The position numbers and the translations under genes were made by a program. From Cephalopachus bancanus (taxonomy: Eukaryota; Chordata; Mammalia; Primates; Tarsiidae): DNA of 64,000 nt. How positions within the stretch are numbered: the stretch's first letter is position 1; the number at the start of each line of letters is the position of its first letter. Location: positions 8,605,501 through 8,669,500 of the forward strand of contig JAPVLO010000133.1 of NCBI GenBank assembly GCA_027257055.1, given 5' to 3'. Below, piece after piece: positions 1-11,850 of the stretch. The notes under the pieces were generated by a model. The model did no database searches. It was not told the origin of the DNA and saw only the letters and a list, made by a program, of their open reading frames with translations.

Positions 1-3000
1 TTTTGTATGTAAGATCTTTCTTTTTCTTCGTGTAGGCAATTATTGCAAAAACTTCTAGAACTGCTTTTGCTGCATTCCATAATTGTTATCTTGTGTTTTA
101 ATTTTTGTTAGTCTCAAGTTACTTTTTTATTTATCTTTTTATTTCTTCTTTGATCCATTGGTTGTTCAGAAGTATGTTGTTTAATTTTCATGTATTTGTG
201 AATTTTCTGAAATCCTTTTGTGTTACTGATTTTTTTGCTTAATACCACTGTGGTCAGAAACAATACTTGATATAATTTTAACCCTCTTAAATTTATTAAG
301 ACTTACTCTGTGGCCTAACATATGATCTATCTGGAGAATGTTTTATGTGCACTTGAGAAGAATGCATATTCTGCTGCTGTTGGATGGAACATTCTGCATT
401 TGACTGTTAGGCCTATTTGGTCCACAGTGTAGTTCAAGACCAATGTTTATTTGTTGGCTTTATGTCTGGATGATGTATTCATTGTTGACAATGGTGTATT
501 AAAGTCCCTAACTATTATTATATTGCAATCTATCTCTCCTTTCAGATTACTTAATATTTGCTTTATATATTTAGATGCTTGAATGTTGAGCATATATATA
601 TTTACAATTGTTATATCCTCCTGATGATTGACTGCTTTATCATTATATAATAATTTTATTTGTCTCTTTTTACAGTTTTTGACTTAAAGTCTATTTTGTA
701 TGACATAAGTATAACTGACCCTACTCTTTTTAGGTTTCCATTTACATGGAATATCATTTTCTAGCACTCACTTTCAGGTTATGTGTGTCCTTAAAGCTGA
801 AGTAAGTCTATTGTAGACAGCTTATCTTCAAATCTTGTTTTTTTATCCATTCAGCTAATTTGTGTCTTTTATTTGGAAAATTTAATCTATTTGCATTTAA
901 AGTAATTATTGATAGGTAAAACTTATTGTTGCTATTTTGTTAACTGTTTTCTGGCATTTTGTAGTTCCTTTGTTCCTTGCTGTCTTCCTTTTGATTTGAT
1001 CATTTTCTATAGTGATATGTTTTGACATGCTTTGATTCTTTTCTCTTTATATTTTGTGTATCTACTTAGGTTTTTGTCTTGTGGTTGCTATGAGACTTAT
1101 AAAAACATCTTATTGTTATAAATATCTAGTTTGGACTGAAATATTTTAATTTTTATAGCATACAAAAAATTCAACACTTTTACTGCTACCTCTCCACATT
1201 TTATGTTCTGATGCCATTATTTGCTTCTTTTTGATATTATATATTCATTAACAAGTTATTCTAGTTCTTGTTATTTTTAATATTTTTGTCTTTTAACCTT
1301 TATACTAAAGTTAACATTTATTTACATGTCATCATTTGCATCATTTATATTATTTGCATAATACGATATTAGAGTATTATGAATTTTACTACATACTTAT
1401 ATTTACCAGCAAGTTTTATATTTTCATATGCTTTTATGCAACTAATTGGTGTTCTTTCATTACAGCTTGAAGAACATTCTTAACAAGCAGATTTAGTGGT
1501 GATGAACTCCCTCAACTATTGTTTGGGAAAGTCTTCATTTTGCCTTCATTTCTGAAACACAGTTTTGCTGAGTAAATTATTCTTGGTTGACAGTTTTTTT
1601 CCTCTCACCACTTTGAATACATCAACCACTATCTCCTGGACTGCAAGGTTCCTGCTGAGAAGTCCGCTAACAGTTTTATTGAGGTCCTCTCGTATGTGGT
1701 GAGTCTCTTTTCTCTAACAGCATGTAAAATTCTCTCTTTAACTTTGATTTTTGACAGTTTGATTATAGAGTTCCTCAGTAAGGTCCCTTTTGGTTGAAAC
1801 TCAAAATTCTAGCACTTTATGTCCTTAGATGTCCATATCTCTCTCAAGATTTGGGAAGTTTCCATTATTATTTCCTTAAATAAACTTTTCTCTCTTACTT
1901 TTCCTTCTGGAATTCCCACAATCCATAAATTAATTCTCTTGATGGTGCTCCATAAATTTCATATACTTTTTTGTACCTTTTGTCCTTTTTTTCTTCTTTT
2001 ACTTGATCATTTCAAATGACCTATCTTTAAGTTCATAAATTCCTTCTTCTGGTTGATCAACTCTATTGTTTTGTTCTTTGTTGCATTTTTTATTAATTCA
2101 TTGACTTCTTCAATTCCAGAATTTCTATTTGGTTCTTTTTAATAGTTTCTATTTTTTGTTGTTGTTGTTGAGCTTCTCATTTTGTTCATGTATTGTTTTT
2201 TCTGATTTTGTTGACTTACCTATCTTTCTTAAAACAACTATTTCAAATTCCTTGTGAGGCAATTTGTAGATCTCTATTCCTTTGGGATCAGTTACTGTAA
2301 AATTATTGCATACCCTTGATGTTGTCATAATTACTTGGTTTTTCCTGTTCCTTGAAGTCTTGAGTTGCCACCTTTACATTTGAGGGAGTAGTCACCTCCT
2401 CCAGTCTGTACTGACTGACTTCAGGACAGAAATACTCTTAGCAGTCTGCCTGACTTTGAATTCTGAGGTTCTCTCAGAAGTGTCCTACAGATTTGCCATC
2501 AAACTTAAGTTCCCTCTTGGGGGAATGGAGGAGGGAGTCTTAAGATTGTATACCTTTACTCAGTCACACAAAAAGTCAAGGTAGGTGCTAAATGTCTACC
2601 ATTTTTTTCTCTAGGGAAGTGCCCTGAAATACTCAAGTTTGTATGTCTTCCTCCTATTTTGCAGAGCTGGGTTGTTGTCTGTGCATGCTCACAAATCATC
2701 TACAGAGGCTCACACTTGCTATTCATGGGGAAAATCACACAGAGCCAGCCAGTCAGGGAGAGGGATGGGGTGCACAGAGTGTTGGGGGAGTACCCATGAG
2801 TCAGTTGAAGGGATCTGCAGGCAAAGCCTGTGGGCATGATTTCTTATGGAGTCCTTGAAGCAATTAATTAGATCTAAGGCCTTTTGTTGAGTTTCAAGCC
2901 TTGGTGGCTAAGTCCTCTTTCTTCCCTGTTTCTAGCCTCTTCCAACACCTCAGTTGTACTTACCACCTCAGTATTGTGGATGGGGCTAGAAGTGGGCCAG

Positions 3001-3300
3001 TGGGGGCAGCATCCCTGGTGGCTGAGGAAGCAAGATACTCAGTTTCCAAATTTCTTGTGAGAGAAATTTTTCCTGTGAGGCATTGAGCTGTGCTGTCTTG
3101 GAGAAGTGATGCAGGTAAGTGAAACTATTTTTCTTACTCTCTTCAATACATCTATCCTCAAATTGTGTGCTCCAATGGCATGCTGTAACTTCTGCACAGA
3201 ACTTGCAGATGCCCACAGAGGTACTCCTGTTCACAGATGGTTGTCAAAATTGTTGCTTCTTTGGGAAGATGATAATTGAAATTCCTCCATCTTGATATCA
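1..3300 (-). mobile_element. Old L1 LINE, antisense, 5' half (ORF2 start, ORF1 and 5' UTR), cut by window edge
   Basis: The plus strand reads as the reverse complement of an L1. From left to right it runs through the ORF2 endonuclease region (about 1-900), the ORF1 region (about 900-2300) and a less AT-rich 5' UTR that ends near 3300. L1-typical antisense phrases include the 'gcattccataattgttatc' stretch near 72 and the 'tttgcatttaaagtaattattg' type sequence near 890. No long reading frame survives, so the copy is old and inactive. The 3' half of the element lies outside the window. Identification is from remembered L1 consensus and the boundaries are approximate. Confidence 0.8.
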
Positions 3301-3624
3301 CTTTCGGGAATCCTTTTCAGTGGGAAATAACAATCATGTAGAATCAGACCCTGCAGAAAGTCTGGAGACCTACAGAAAATAAGAAGGCATAGACCTAGGA
3401 AAAGATGTTAATAGATGAGAGCATATAGGGTGAGTGAGTAAGAAACTCAACAGACAGCAGAGTTCTTTTGGGAATCTGTTTGTGTATCTTCTGAGAGGGT
3501 CTAAACTCTCTTGAGTGATGTAAGTAGAGACAAGAAAACTCTTTTCCAAAAGGACCAGGGAAGAGAAAGAACAGTAAATGAGGGTATGCAGAGGAACTGA
3601 GGTGAGGAGATAAAGTTTCAGGGA
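3301..3624. other. Unassigned non-coding sequence
   Basis: Nothing recognisable between the end of the old L1 and the first Alu. There is no convincing reading frame or RNA gene. Confidence 0.4.
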
Positions 3625-3913
3625 ATGCTGGACTCGATGGCTCAGCCTGTAATCCCAGAACTTTGGGAGGACAAGGCGAGTAGATTGCCTGAGCCCATGG
3701 GTTTGAGATCAGCCCAGGCAACATGGCGAGACCTCGTCTCTACAATAAATAAATAATTAGTCAGGCATGGTAGCATGTGCCTGTAGTTCTGGATACTTGG
3801 AAGGCTGAGGTGGAAGGATTGCCACAGCCCAGTAGGTCAGTGTGGGGTAGCCATGAGCATGCCACTGCACTCCAGCCTGGGTAATGGAGTGAGACCCCAA
3901 CACAGAAAAAAAA
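3625..3913 (+). mobile_element. Alu-type SINE, diverged
   Basis: A dimeric Alu on the plus strand. The left monomer opens near 3632 with a 'ctggactcgatggctcagcc' variant of the Alu 5' end. The middle linker 'acaataaataaataattag' and a right monomer ending 'gcactccagcctgggtaatgg' follow, with a short A tail near 3905. It has many substitutions relative to the cleaner copies at 13.2 and 17.1 kb, so it is an older insertion. The linker with 'acaataaat' places it in the same broad lineage as the younger Alus here. Confidence 0.9.
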
Positions 3914-4099
3914 GTTTCAGGGAAAGAAGACAATTGGAAGTGTCATTTCTCTGGAGACCAGCAGACCAAAGTCACCTGAATGACACAAAGTCAGCCTCTG
4001 CAGCATCTCTTGGATGTGTTTCTCCCACTCACATTCTACAGCCTTTGGCACCCTCCAGATCCTTGTCCCTCACACCTGTGTGGCTGCAGCAGCTGAATG

Positions 4100-4270
4100 G
4101 TATGCTGAACACAACTGGCAAGGCTGGCATTTTCATCCCCGTTCTATGAATGCAAGAACTGAGGCCCAGAAAAATTCACTAAAAAATTCACTAGCTTGCT
4201 CAGGATTGCACATCTTGAGAAGGCTGAAGCCAAGGCCAGAGCCTAGGTGCTCATATTCCAGGCCCAAGGA
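4100..4270 (-). repeat. Probable MIR SINE, antisense
   Basis: The segment with 'aactgaggcccagaaaaatt', a partly repeated 'attcacta' and 'gctcaggattgcacatc' matches the antisense order of an ancient MIR core as I know it. The match is by eye, the edges are vague and the copy is strongly diverged. Confidence 0.5.
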
Positions 4271-4521
4271 TCTTTGCACCAAAAAAGAGTGATAGCTATC
4301 TTAAAACATTGCATTCTTAATCTCCAAATCTTTATAGGGTTCCTCTTTTCTCCCAAAACAGTGACAGTTCCTCTGCCCAACTTTCAAGGCCTCCCATTAG
4401 TTGATTTTCCTTTCTCTCTCAACCTTACTTCCCACCACAGTCTAAGCCACATTCCTACCTCTCCATCCAAAGCACATCATGGCTTCTAAGCTCACCAAAA
4501 TCATTCCCACCTCTGTGCAAG

Positions 4522-4735
4522 GTCATGGAAGTAGAAACCTTATCACAGTGAACCCCAAGGAGTTTATATTACTATGATGATCGCTGTTAGTATTCCAGTC
4601 TGATCATGGCAGATGACTTGGCATGCATATTAGCCTGCTCAAAGTCAGACAGTGAGTCACTGGTAGAGCTAAAATAAGTGATATTTTGGTAGCAGTTCAC
4701 ATCACAAAACCCTAGAGTTGTATACTTTTCTTGGT
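4522..4735. repeat. Copy 1 of a local repeated segment (pairs with 5780-5995)
   Basis: About 210 bp beginning 'catggaagtagaaaccttat' reappears in direct orientation 1.25 kb downstream at roughly 75-80% identity by eye. Shared blocks include 'ttactatgatgat' and 'ctaaaataagtgat'. I do not recognise the family. It could be an old local duplication or two copies of an uncharacterised interspersed repeat. Confidence 0.65.
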
Positions 4736-5779
4736 GAGCCTTGACTCCCTTCTCTATCACCTCGCCAGGCCCTGTCCAAGTCCTACCCATTGTGTGGTTG
4801 CATCAGAGCATATCCTCTGAACTGCCATGCTGACTGTTTCCTCATGGACTGTGCTCCTTCATGTATTCCCTTGGATTACCCTCAAAGTGTTACCCTATAC
4901 CACAAAGTACAAAGCAATTCACTGTAGGCAGTTGTCCATTTTTTTGTGTTTCCTCACTCACCAAATGACTTCTTGTTACAAAGCAATTTTCCAGTTGCCA
5001 TTAACCTAACATATGTGTCAGGCCTTCCATAAATACTTGATAACTAATGAAATACAGAGGACACAGCATTAGTAGAAAATGCAAAGTATGAAGACTTGGA
5101 CGCTATTATAAAGTCGGTAGTCAAGATAAAAGTATATTGGTGTGATGGAAAATGTAAATGACAAAATCATAAGGCAAATGGTTGAAGAGAGGCAGGAAGA
5201 GTGATGAGCAACAGACAGAGCCACAACTCCCTCCTTACTTCCTTCCATCATGGCTCTGGCTTCCTGGCACACTGCAAAATAAGGGAAATGACTTATGGTG
5301 ACGACTAAACAGGCTCAACCCATGCCCAGAAATGATCAGTGTTGTCTGCAAATGATGATCACGCGTGTACTCATACATCCAGAGCTGTTTTTTGGCATTT
5401 TATAAAATGAGGCAAAAGATTCTTCAACAAGTTCGTCTTCAACTTTCCAACTGCAATGAGAGGTTTTTTTGTTTGTTTTTATTTTATATTTTTCAAAACA
5501 AAGGACCACAGTAAGCATGGTGGAGCTATACCAGAGGCCCATGACTCCTGCCCTGGGGAAACTGTAAGTGTGTACACCTATTCATGCACAGTGAAGCAGG
5601 TCCTTTGCAACATGTGAGAAAAATGCAGGTTAACACGACAGCATGGGTGTCCATGTTGAAGGGATACATAAAAAAGGAATAGAAAGAATTAGGTGGGAAA
5701 TTTTCAAAGCAAAGTCAGTAAAAGAGAGGAACTTTATCTCATGGGAGGAAGAGGGAAATCATTCCAGCATGTGTAAGTT
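4736..5779. other. Unassigned non-coding sequence between repeat copies
   Basis: AT-rich sequence with no recognisable transposon, gene or RNA. The reading frames are short and without protein-like motifs. Confidence 0.4.
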
Positions 5780-5995
5780 CATGGAAGTAGAAATAAACAC
5801 CTTACCACAGTGTATCCTGAGGAGTTTTCATTACTATGATGATTGCTATTGGTATTCCCATCTGATCATGGCAAATGGCTGGACATACAAATTAACCTGC
5901 CTGAAATCAGACCATGAGTCATCAGTGGAACTAAAATAAGTGATCTTTTGGAAGTAGTTTACATCATGAAACACTAAAGCTATATATTTTTCAAT
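5780..5995. repeat. Copy 2 of a local repeated segment (pairs with 4522-4735)
   Basis: Direct-oriented partner of the segment at 4522. It starts 'catggaagtagaaataaaca' and keeps the order of the shared blocks, with small indels. Similarity fades on both sides, which limits the repeated unit to about 210 bp. Any reading frames over it are not conserved between the two copies, so it is not a gene pair. Confidence 0.65.
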
Positions 5996-7555
5996 AATTG
6001 CAAGTACTCCTAGGTACTTCCTGAACAACAATGAGTATAAACTTAAAATGCTTACTTCACAAATATTGCAGAAGACTGGGCAAGGAGCCTACTTATTCCC
6101 CTAGTGAAGAAAATTGGAGTATTTATTCTTTTAAAAAAGAAGAATCATTAACAGTATTTCCTAAGAGAGATTATAGACTTTCAGCCTGTACCAGATTTCC
6201 ACATTACTACCCAAAGTCTAAGATTAAGGGTGTGTTTGCCCACACCCTAAATTTTTGGAAATACAGACCTTGCATTATATAAGTTCCACTAAGAAGAACA
6301 TGACTCTTCTCCTTAAGAAGAACATGACTCTTCTCTTTATGGGAGAGCCCTTATTCTAATCTACATTACATATTTTTTAATGCACCGACTCCATTAACCA
6401 AACTGACAGATTGTCACCCAGAACAACACACATTTATCTCTACAACTGTCAGCTCCTGCAAATGGCAGCATTTACACAAGACAGAAAAATCTCCTGGAAT
6501 GGCCAACACACATGCTTGAGGATCTGCAGAGCCGTTCAGTGAGACAGCTTAGACTAGAAAAGTGGCTGATTTCAAATCCTGTTCCATTTTCCTCCCAGTC
6601 GCTCCCAAGAGCTGCGTGTGCCACTGCGTAGTGTAAGCCTTTTGTGGAGGCTTCTGTTTCCCACCTGTGTTTCTTTTTCTTTCTCCACAACAATCTGCCT
6701 TTGTGCCAACTCCTAAATAACCATAAATTTTGTTCTTATAAACCTTAACAAATGCTTGGCCAAGATGCTGTAACTATTGGCTTCTATGTTGAAGCATAAA
6801 TGGAAAGGGGAAAAAAAGTGTGCCCAGTGAAAAACTGGATAAAATGGAAAAAAGATCACAGCAGACCCCAAGTCGCATTGCGCCTTTAATGTGAAGGAGG
6901 CCTTGTTTCATGGCGTGGCGGCTCTCGGGGGTTTTCATCTCGAAGTGGCTGATCAATGCAAGGTAAGTGGCAGGCGTTTGGCCCAGTTCCCAGGCTCTGC
7001 TTTGCTGTGGGAGAAAAGAAAGGATTCTGTCAGGCACACAGACAACAGGCATCATCAGCGGCCCCACATTCCAGGCATTTTAACACAGATTAGGTTGGCA
7101 TGATTCTGCTGTTTCCTGAAATCTCCTAGGTGTTGCATTTTCTCTGTCCCTGCTGTGGCTGTCCACGGCGGTTTTCCCAGGTCAAGACCTTCACGTGCCC
7201 ACCAGTTCGCAGGACTGCTCTGGGAGAAGACTGCAGGGTCAGGACTTCCACTAAAATGCATTTCCCTCACTCCCTGCAAACTCGGACTGCAGGTGATGTA
7301 GTGCTGAACTCCTGCCTGCAGTTGATTGAAACCGGACTGCTTTGCATGCATGCCTGAAGGAAAAACGAAGACAATTTCTGCAGCAAGGACAAACCTAACA
7401 GGACCCAACAGACCCATGGGGTGGGGGGTGGGGTTGTGGGTTTTTTTGCTTCAGATTTCATAAGCCTGAAGCTGACACATATGTTGAACAAAATGACAGC
7501 CAAAATAGCCTACGTTTTTGAGAATATGGTCACAGTGCCTACTCTTATTTTTTCT
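5996..7555. other. Unassigned sequence, mostly unique
   Basis: No transposon that I can name. It contains a 24-bp tandem duplication (6290-6337) and a less AT-rich stretch at 6870-7400. 'gcaaggtaagtgg' near 6958 resembles a splice donor, but no supporting reading frame or acceptor is visible. It could be intronic or intergenic. Confidence 0.35.
6290..6337. repeat. 24-bp tandem duplication
   Basis: The unit 'aagaagaacatgactcttct' occurs at 6291 and again at 6315, a period of 24 bases. The two copies are identical over the core. The unit is weakly palindromic ('agaag...cttct'). Confidence 0.85.
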
Positions 7556-7559
7556 TTCT

Positions 7560-7812
7560 TTTTTTTTTTGAATTGGAGTCTCACTCCATTGCCCAGGCTG
7601 GAGTGCAGTGACAAGCTCATGGTCACCCCAGCATCAACCTGCTGGGCTCCAGCAATTCTTCCTCCTCAGCCTTCCAAGTAGCCAGAACTACAGGCATGTG
7701 CCACCACGTCTGGCTAATTTTTGATTTATTGTAGAGACAAAGTTTTGCCAAGTTGCCCTGGCTGTTCTCAAACCCGTAGGCTCAAGTAATCCCCTTAACT
7801 AGGCCTCCCAAA
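7560..7812 (-). mobile_element. Alu-type SINE, antisense, older
   Basis: It starts with a T-run and 'gaattggagtctcactccat', the reverse complement of an Alu 3' end, and runs to 'taggcctcccaaag'. The left-monomer 5' end is missing or degraded. It is diverged, with no clear target-site duplications, so it is an older or 5'-truncated copy. Confidence 0.88.
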
Positions 7813-9800
7813 GTCCACTCTTTATTTTTTCAAAACAGTAATACTACATGAGTTGGACAGATCTCTTACCACTGTCTCATGTTCTTAGCAAAAGTGAATT
7901 GTCTTAGTCCTTTTTGACCTACATCCTAAGCAAAATAAAATATGCATTCCCTTGAAAGGGGCAAAAAAATGTATAAACTGTCTCTCACTGTATATCACAC
8001 TGTGTGGAAAATTTGTATTTAAAAATATTTTCACAGTCTTCAGAGGCACTGTGCCTTACTTTAATGTATTCAAGAACACCTTTCCTCTAGTCATCTTCAT
8101 GGAAGTTCTCCTTGTGTACTTTTTTCCTGAGTATTTTATTCAAGTAAAAAACTAATATAAGTTGCTAAAAATAATTTTCTGTTATAATTTTCAAAAGCAA
8201 TGTCAAATTATTATACTTACTATACCCAGAAATGCCTTACCATTTCATAAATTTATATTGCCATATTTCTTCCAAACTAACACATCATTGCACCTGAGTA
8301 AATTAGATTAAGAACCCTTACAAACAAGATTACCTTATTCTTATGCAAACGATATTCGTGTTTGTAAGGGTTAGCTTAGAAACAAATGCAATCATATGCA
8401 CTTATTTTAATTTCAGTTGTTACATACACAAGTGTGGCTTTTAAAAACTAGCATATGACTCCTCGATGATTAAATTAAAAAATACAATGTGGATGAGAAG
8501 CAACCATGCTGTGTCGCTGTTTCATATGCCTCGTGACACAGATGCCCAGACCTGCAGCACCGTTCCACACCGCGAGGAAAGCCAGCCCGCAAGTTTAGGG
8601 ATGGCAGAGAGGTGAGACAGAAAAATGTGGGTTTCAAGAGACCATGAGCCATGGAACCAGTAAGCATGGGTCCGCCCACTTGGGCTTTCTTCTTGGTGAG
8701 ATGAGAGGCCCCCTTTTATTCATAGGGTCATCAATGGTTGAGCACTCACCCGACCCTGTTATCGGTGCCTGAAATGTCTCCATGAACGAAACACCTTTTG
8801 TCCTTGTTTGCCCTTGCAGAGCCCCTGTTCCAGGCAAGTGATATGCTGAGCTAAAAACATGAGGAAGAGAAGTCTGCAGGACACTAGGGCGAAGCGAGTG
8901 GAAAATGGATGAGAGGAATGTGGTAGAGAGACCAGGAGTGGGGTCAGAGGACAGCTTCAGGACTGAGTACAGAGAGGGTGGCTGTCCTCACCGAGGTGCG
9001 ATTGGAACGCTCGAGGAACTGAGGACTTATTCTGTAAGCCAGGGCCTTTATTTTTATTGTTGACAATTCTCTAAGTGGGAGGGTGAGATGGAAAGAGAGA
9101 GAGAGAGATTGAACTGGGGGGCATTTCTGATGCCACGCCTCAAGTCTCCCCAGTTCCCGTGAGCAAAAACATTTCTTCCTTTGTCCAAGTGTGAGCTGGG
9201 CTCTGTCACTTGTCACTGAAAGAAACAGAGCAGCAAATCTTCCACTGGTCACAAACAAACTGTTTCTGGTTCTGGGAGCAGCAAGCCCAAATAGCTCCTG
9301 AGCCAAGTACCACCCCGTGTAAGGCACCATGCTGCCTGTGAGGTCTTCAGGTTCTGTGCAGCACAGGAAGATGCTCAGGACCAGATGGGCTGGAGAGAGA
9401 AGCTGTGTACTGGAAGTAGTAAAAACCGGCAGGCGCATCCCCATATCCCGAGGGGCACCCAAAGGAAGGGAGAGGAAGTAAGGAACAGAAGAGGTAAGCA
9501 ACTGGAAAAGCATACTGTACCCAGGAGACAGGAACCGGAAATAACTAGCTAGAAGCAGCCCTGTTTCTGGAGATACTGACATGTCTATTCCAGTGGGTTT
9601 GCCATGGGCAAGAGTTCTACACCATGCTGTTCACGTGTATACAAAGGCCCGAACACAGAGTCACGTCATCACTGGCTCCTTGGTGCAGAAAGGTGAGACT
9701 TGCTTACCTGCATTGCCTACAAGCCACGCAATTTGGCATCTAAATATCCCAAAAAAGGAGCTGAGGAAAGCAGGATGTACACCTCCATTTTCCAGCTGAA
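7813..9800. other. Unassigned sequence with no supported gene
   Basis: AT-rich to about 8.46 kb and more balanced after that. It holds a 14-bp-arm inverted repeat at 8313-8372 and a short GA run near 9096. A 212-codon open frame lies at 8944-9582 on the minus strand, but it shows no domain or family resemblance that I recognise. Confidence 0.35.
8313..8372. repeat. Inverted repeat able to form a hairpin
   Basis: The arm 'aacccttacaaaca' at 8313-8326 is matched perfectly by its reverse complement at 8359-8372, with a 32-base loop. A few more imperfect pairs can extend the stem outward. No transposon family is recognised. It may be a chance palindrome, a small TIR remnant or a structured RNA. 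Confidence 0.75.
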
Positions 9801-9935
9801 AGACAACACCAGCTCTCACACCACTGTGACTCCACATCCCTGTTTGCAGAATGGGTACAATAAGAGCACCCACCTCCTGAGACTCTCACAGGGTTATTGT
9901 GGTTGAAGGACACAGTGCCCAGGTGCCATGTGGCC
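9800..9935 (+). repeat. Probable MIR SINE, sense
   Basis: 'tttgcagaatgggtacaata' followed by 'acccacctcctgagactctc' and 'agggttattgtg' follows the order of the MIR 3' half. It is an ancient diverged copy, matched by eye. Confidence 0.6.
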
Positions 9936-10129
9936 ACAGTGCTATGACCGGACACGCGGTCCACAAATACTAACCACACAGTTACCTGCAGCCATTTGTG
10001 TTTGGTTCTTCCTAGGAGGCTTGCTGCATGCATTTGTTCCATAGTATTGGTGTCAGATATGAGATGTGTGGGCTCTACATGATTTTGGATATAAATTAGG
10101 TTACATGTAGTTGTTATGAATTTGGAGTG

Positions 10130-10480
10130 TCTTAGTCCATTCAGGCTGCATTAGCAAAACATCTGAGACTGGGTAATATAAATAACAGAAATATTTACTC
10201 ACCATTCTGGATGCTGGGAAGTCCAAGCTCAAGGCACAGCAGAGTTGGCATCTGGTGAGGAATTGCTACTTTTGCAGATGCTACTTTGTTGCTGCATCCT
10301 TACATGGCATGGGGTGATGCAGTTTGTCATAAGAGGCACCACCCCACTCATGAAGGCAAAGCCCTCAGGACTTCATCACCTCCCAAGAGACCTCCATCTC
10401 CCAACACTATCTCACTGGGTATTAGGCTCCAACGTATGAATTTCAGGGAGACGCCAGCACTCAGCCTGTGGCAGGGAGGA
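10130..10480 (-). mobile_element. MaLR/MLT1-type LTR, antisense
   Basis: The plus strand begins 'cttagtccattcaggctgca', continues 'ctgggaagtccaagctcaag' and reaches 'cctcccaagagacctccatc' then 'gtatgaatttcagggagacg'. This is the reverse order of an MLT1-type LTR of the ERVL-MaLR group. No internal retroviral sequence adjoins it, so it is an ancient solo LTR. The subfamily is not determinable by eye. Confidence 0.75.
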
Positions 10481-10485
10481 TGGGA

Positions 10486-10488
<3 letters not shown>

Positions 10489-10529
<41 letters not shown>

Positions 10530-10553
10530 ACGCACACACACATGCATGCATGC
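10489..10553. repeat. (TG)n microsatellite with CA/ATGC tail
   Basis: About 20 uninterrupted TG units at 10489-10528 are followed by an alternating purine-pyrimidine run (CACGCACACACACATGCATGC) to 10553. Reading frames through it are artefacts. Confidence 0.97.
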
Positions 10554-11063
10554 TCATGTTTACTTATTGATTTCTTGTGGTGTCATCACACTCTCAATTC
10601 CTCATCTGGAAAATCCCCCATCTCTTGCCTCCTTTCTGTCTTTCTTCCACAGCTAATCCGTCAGTGGCTCCGGGGGAGGCAGTGGAGGTGTCATGGAAAA
10701 CCAAAGCCGGCCTCAGACTCAGAAACCTGGGTTAAATATGTCACTCATTCCATGACACTGAGTGGGTCTCTTGACCTGCCGCGGCTGCTCATCTTCTAGT
10801 CAACAAGACCACACAGGCTCTGAGTATGACACGTGGCAGGTGCTCTGGTGCTTTGCTGAGTCTGTGTCTGCCTTCACAACTTCCCTAAATTCTAGACCTT
10901 TTTTTTGTTCCCTCTCCCAGCCTGGAGCAGGTTTTATCCCTCTCAACCAAAGCTCCACCTCCAACCTGGATGCACACCCAGTTTTCTCTGACCCAATTGA
11001 AATTATGCAGTCATCAGATTAAAATATAATCTTTCACTGCATTGTAGCATATGTGTTAGTATT

Positions 11064-11348
11064 TTTTTTTTGAATTGGAGTCTCACTCTGTTGCCCAGAC
11101 TGGAGTGCAGTGGCCGCTCCCGGCCACCACAGCCTCGACCTGCTGGCTCCGACGATCCTTCCGTCTCAGCCTTCCAAGTAGCTGAAACTACAGGTGCACG
11201 CTACCACGCCCGGCTAATTTTTTTATTTATTGTAGAGATGAGGCCTCGCCAAGTTGCCCAGGTGGGTCTCAAACCCACGGGCTCAGGCAATCCACTCACC
11301 TCAGCCTCCCAAAATGCGGGATTACAGGCTGAGCCACCGAGCCCAGCT
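11064..11348 (-). mobile_element. Young lineage-specific Alu, antisense, with 12-bp TSD
   Basis: A full-length Alu in reverse: T-run, 'gaattggagtctcactctgt', the hairpin-type 'tggccgctcccggccac' near 11112, and the 5' end 'ctgagccaccgagcccagc'. Perfect target-site duplications 'tgtgttagtatt' lie at 11052-11063 and 11349-11360, showing a simple L1-style insertion. Low divergence suggests it is young. Reading frames across it are not genes. Confidence 0.95.
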
Positions 11349-11629
11349 TGTGTTAGTATTGTTGAAGCAAACCACCCCAAACACCATACTCCAATATTTC
11401 CTCACACACTTCCAGGTACACATGTTATTAATATTTCCATCCTCTGGCCCTAAGAAAGCCCTTACTCACTCAGCTGACCCTAATTGCTCTTTGTTAGCTT
11501 GTTTTCTCTGTGCCATGTGGGCACTCTCTCTTGTCAAGCCTAGGCACAACTCAAAGCCCTGAAGAGACTGAGACAATAAGTCCAAAAATCCCTGGCTCTA
11601 CCACTCATTTGTGATAATACTAATAAAAA

Positions 11630-11850
11630 CTGCTATTTATGATGCCTCATGCGGCAATTTGCTATGATTATGTATGTATTATCTCATTTAATCCTCACAA
11701 TGACCCTATGAAGTATGCTTATTGACAAGAAAATTACAGCTTAGGAATATTAAATAAGTGTCCCATTATACAGACAGAAATTGGCAGAACACAGATTTGA
11801 ACCCAGAACAAAATCTGAACTCTTAAGCTCTAAGCTACCTGCTTGTTTTA
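11630..11850 (-). repeat. MIR SINE, antisense
   Basis: 'attatctcatttaatcctca', 'aatgaccctatgaagtatg' and 'acacagatttgaacccagaa' in this order match an antisense MIR. It is diverged and ancient. Confidence 0.7.

Noticed and set aside
6955..6975. Splice-donor-like 'gcaaggtaagtgg' as evidence of an exon
   Set aside because: Single motif, no acceptor and no open frame with protein-like content upstream.
8944..9582. 212-codon open frame on the minus strand, the longest in the window
   Set aside because: No recognisable domain, no repeat of codon structure and no splice context. In a 64-kb window a frame of this size can occur by chance in a less AT-rich stretch. A protein search or transcript evidence would be needed.
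10468..10656. Open frames with Cys-Val or Thr-His runs at the TG/CA tracts
   Set aside because: Translations of dinucleotide repeats, not proteins.
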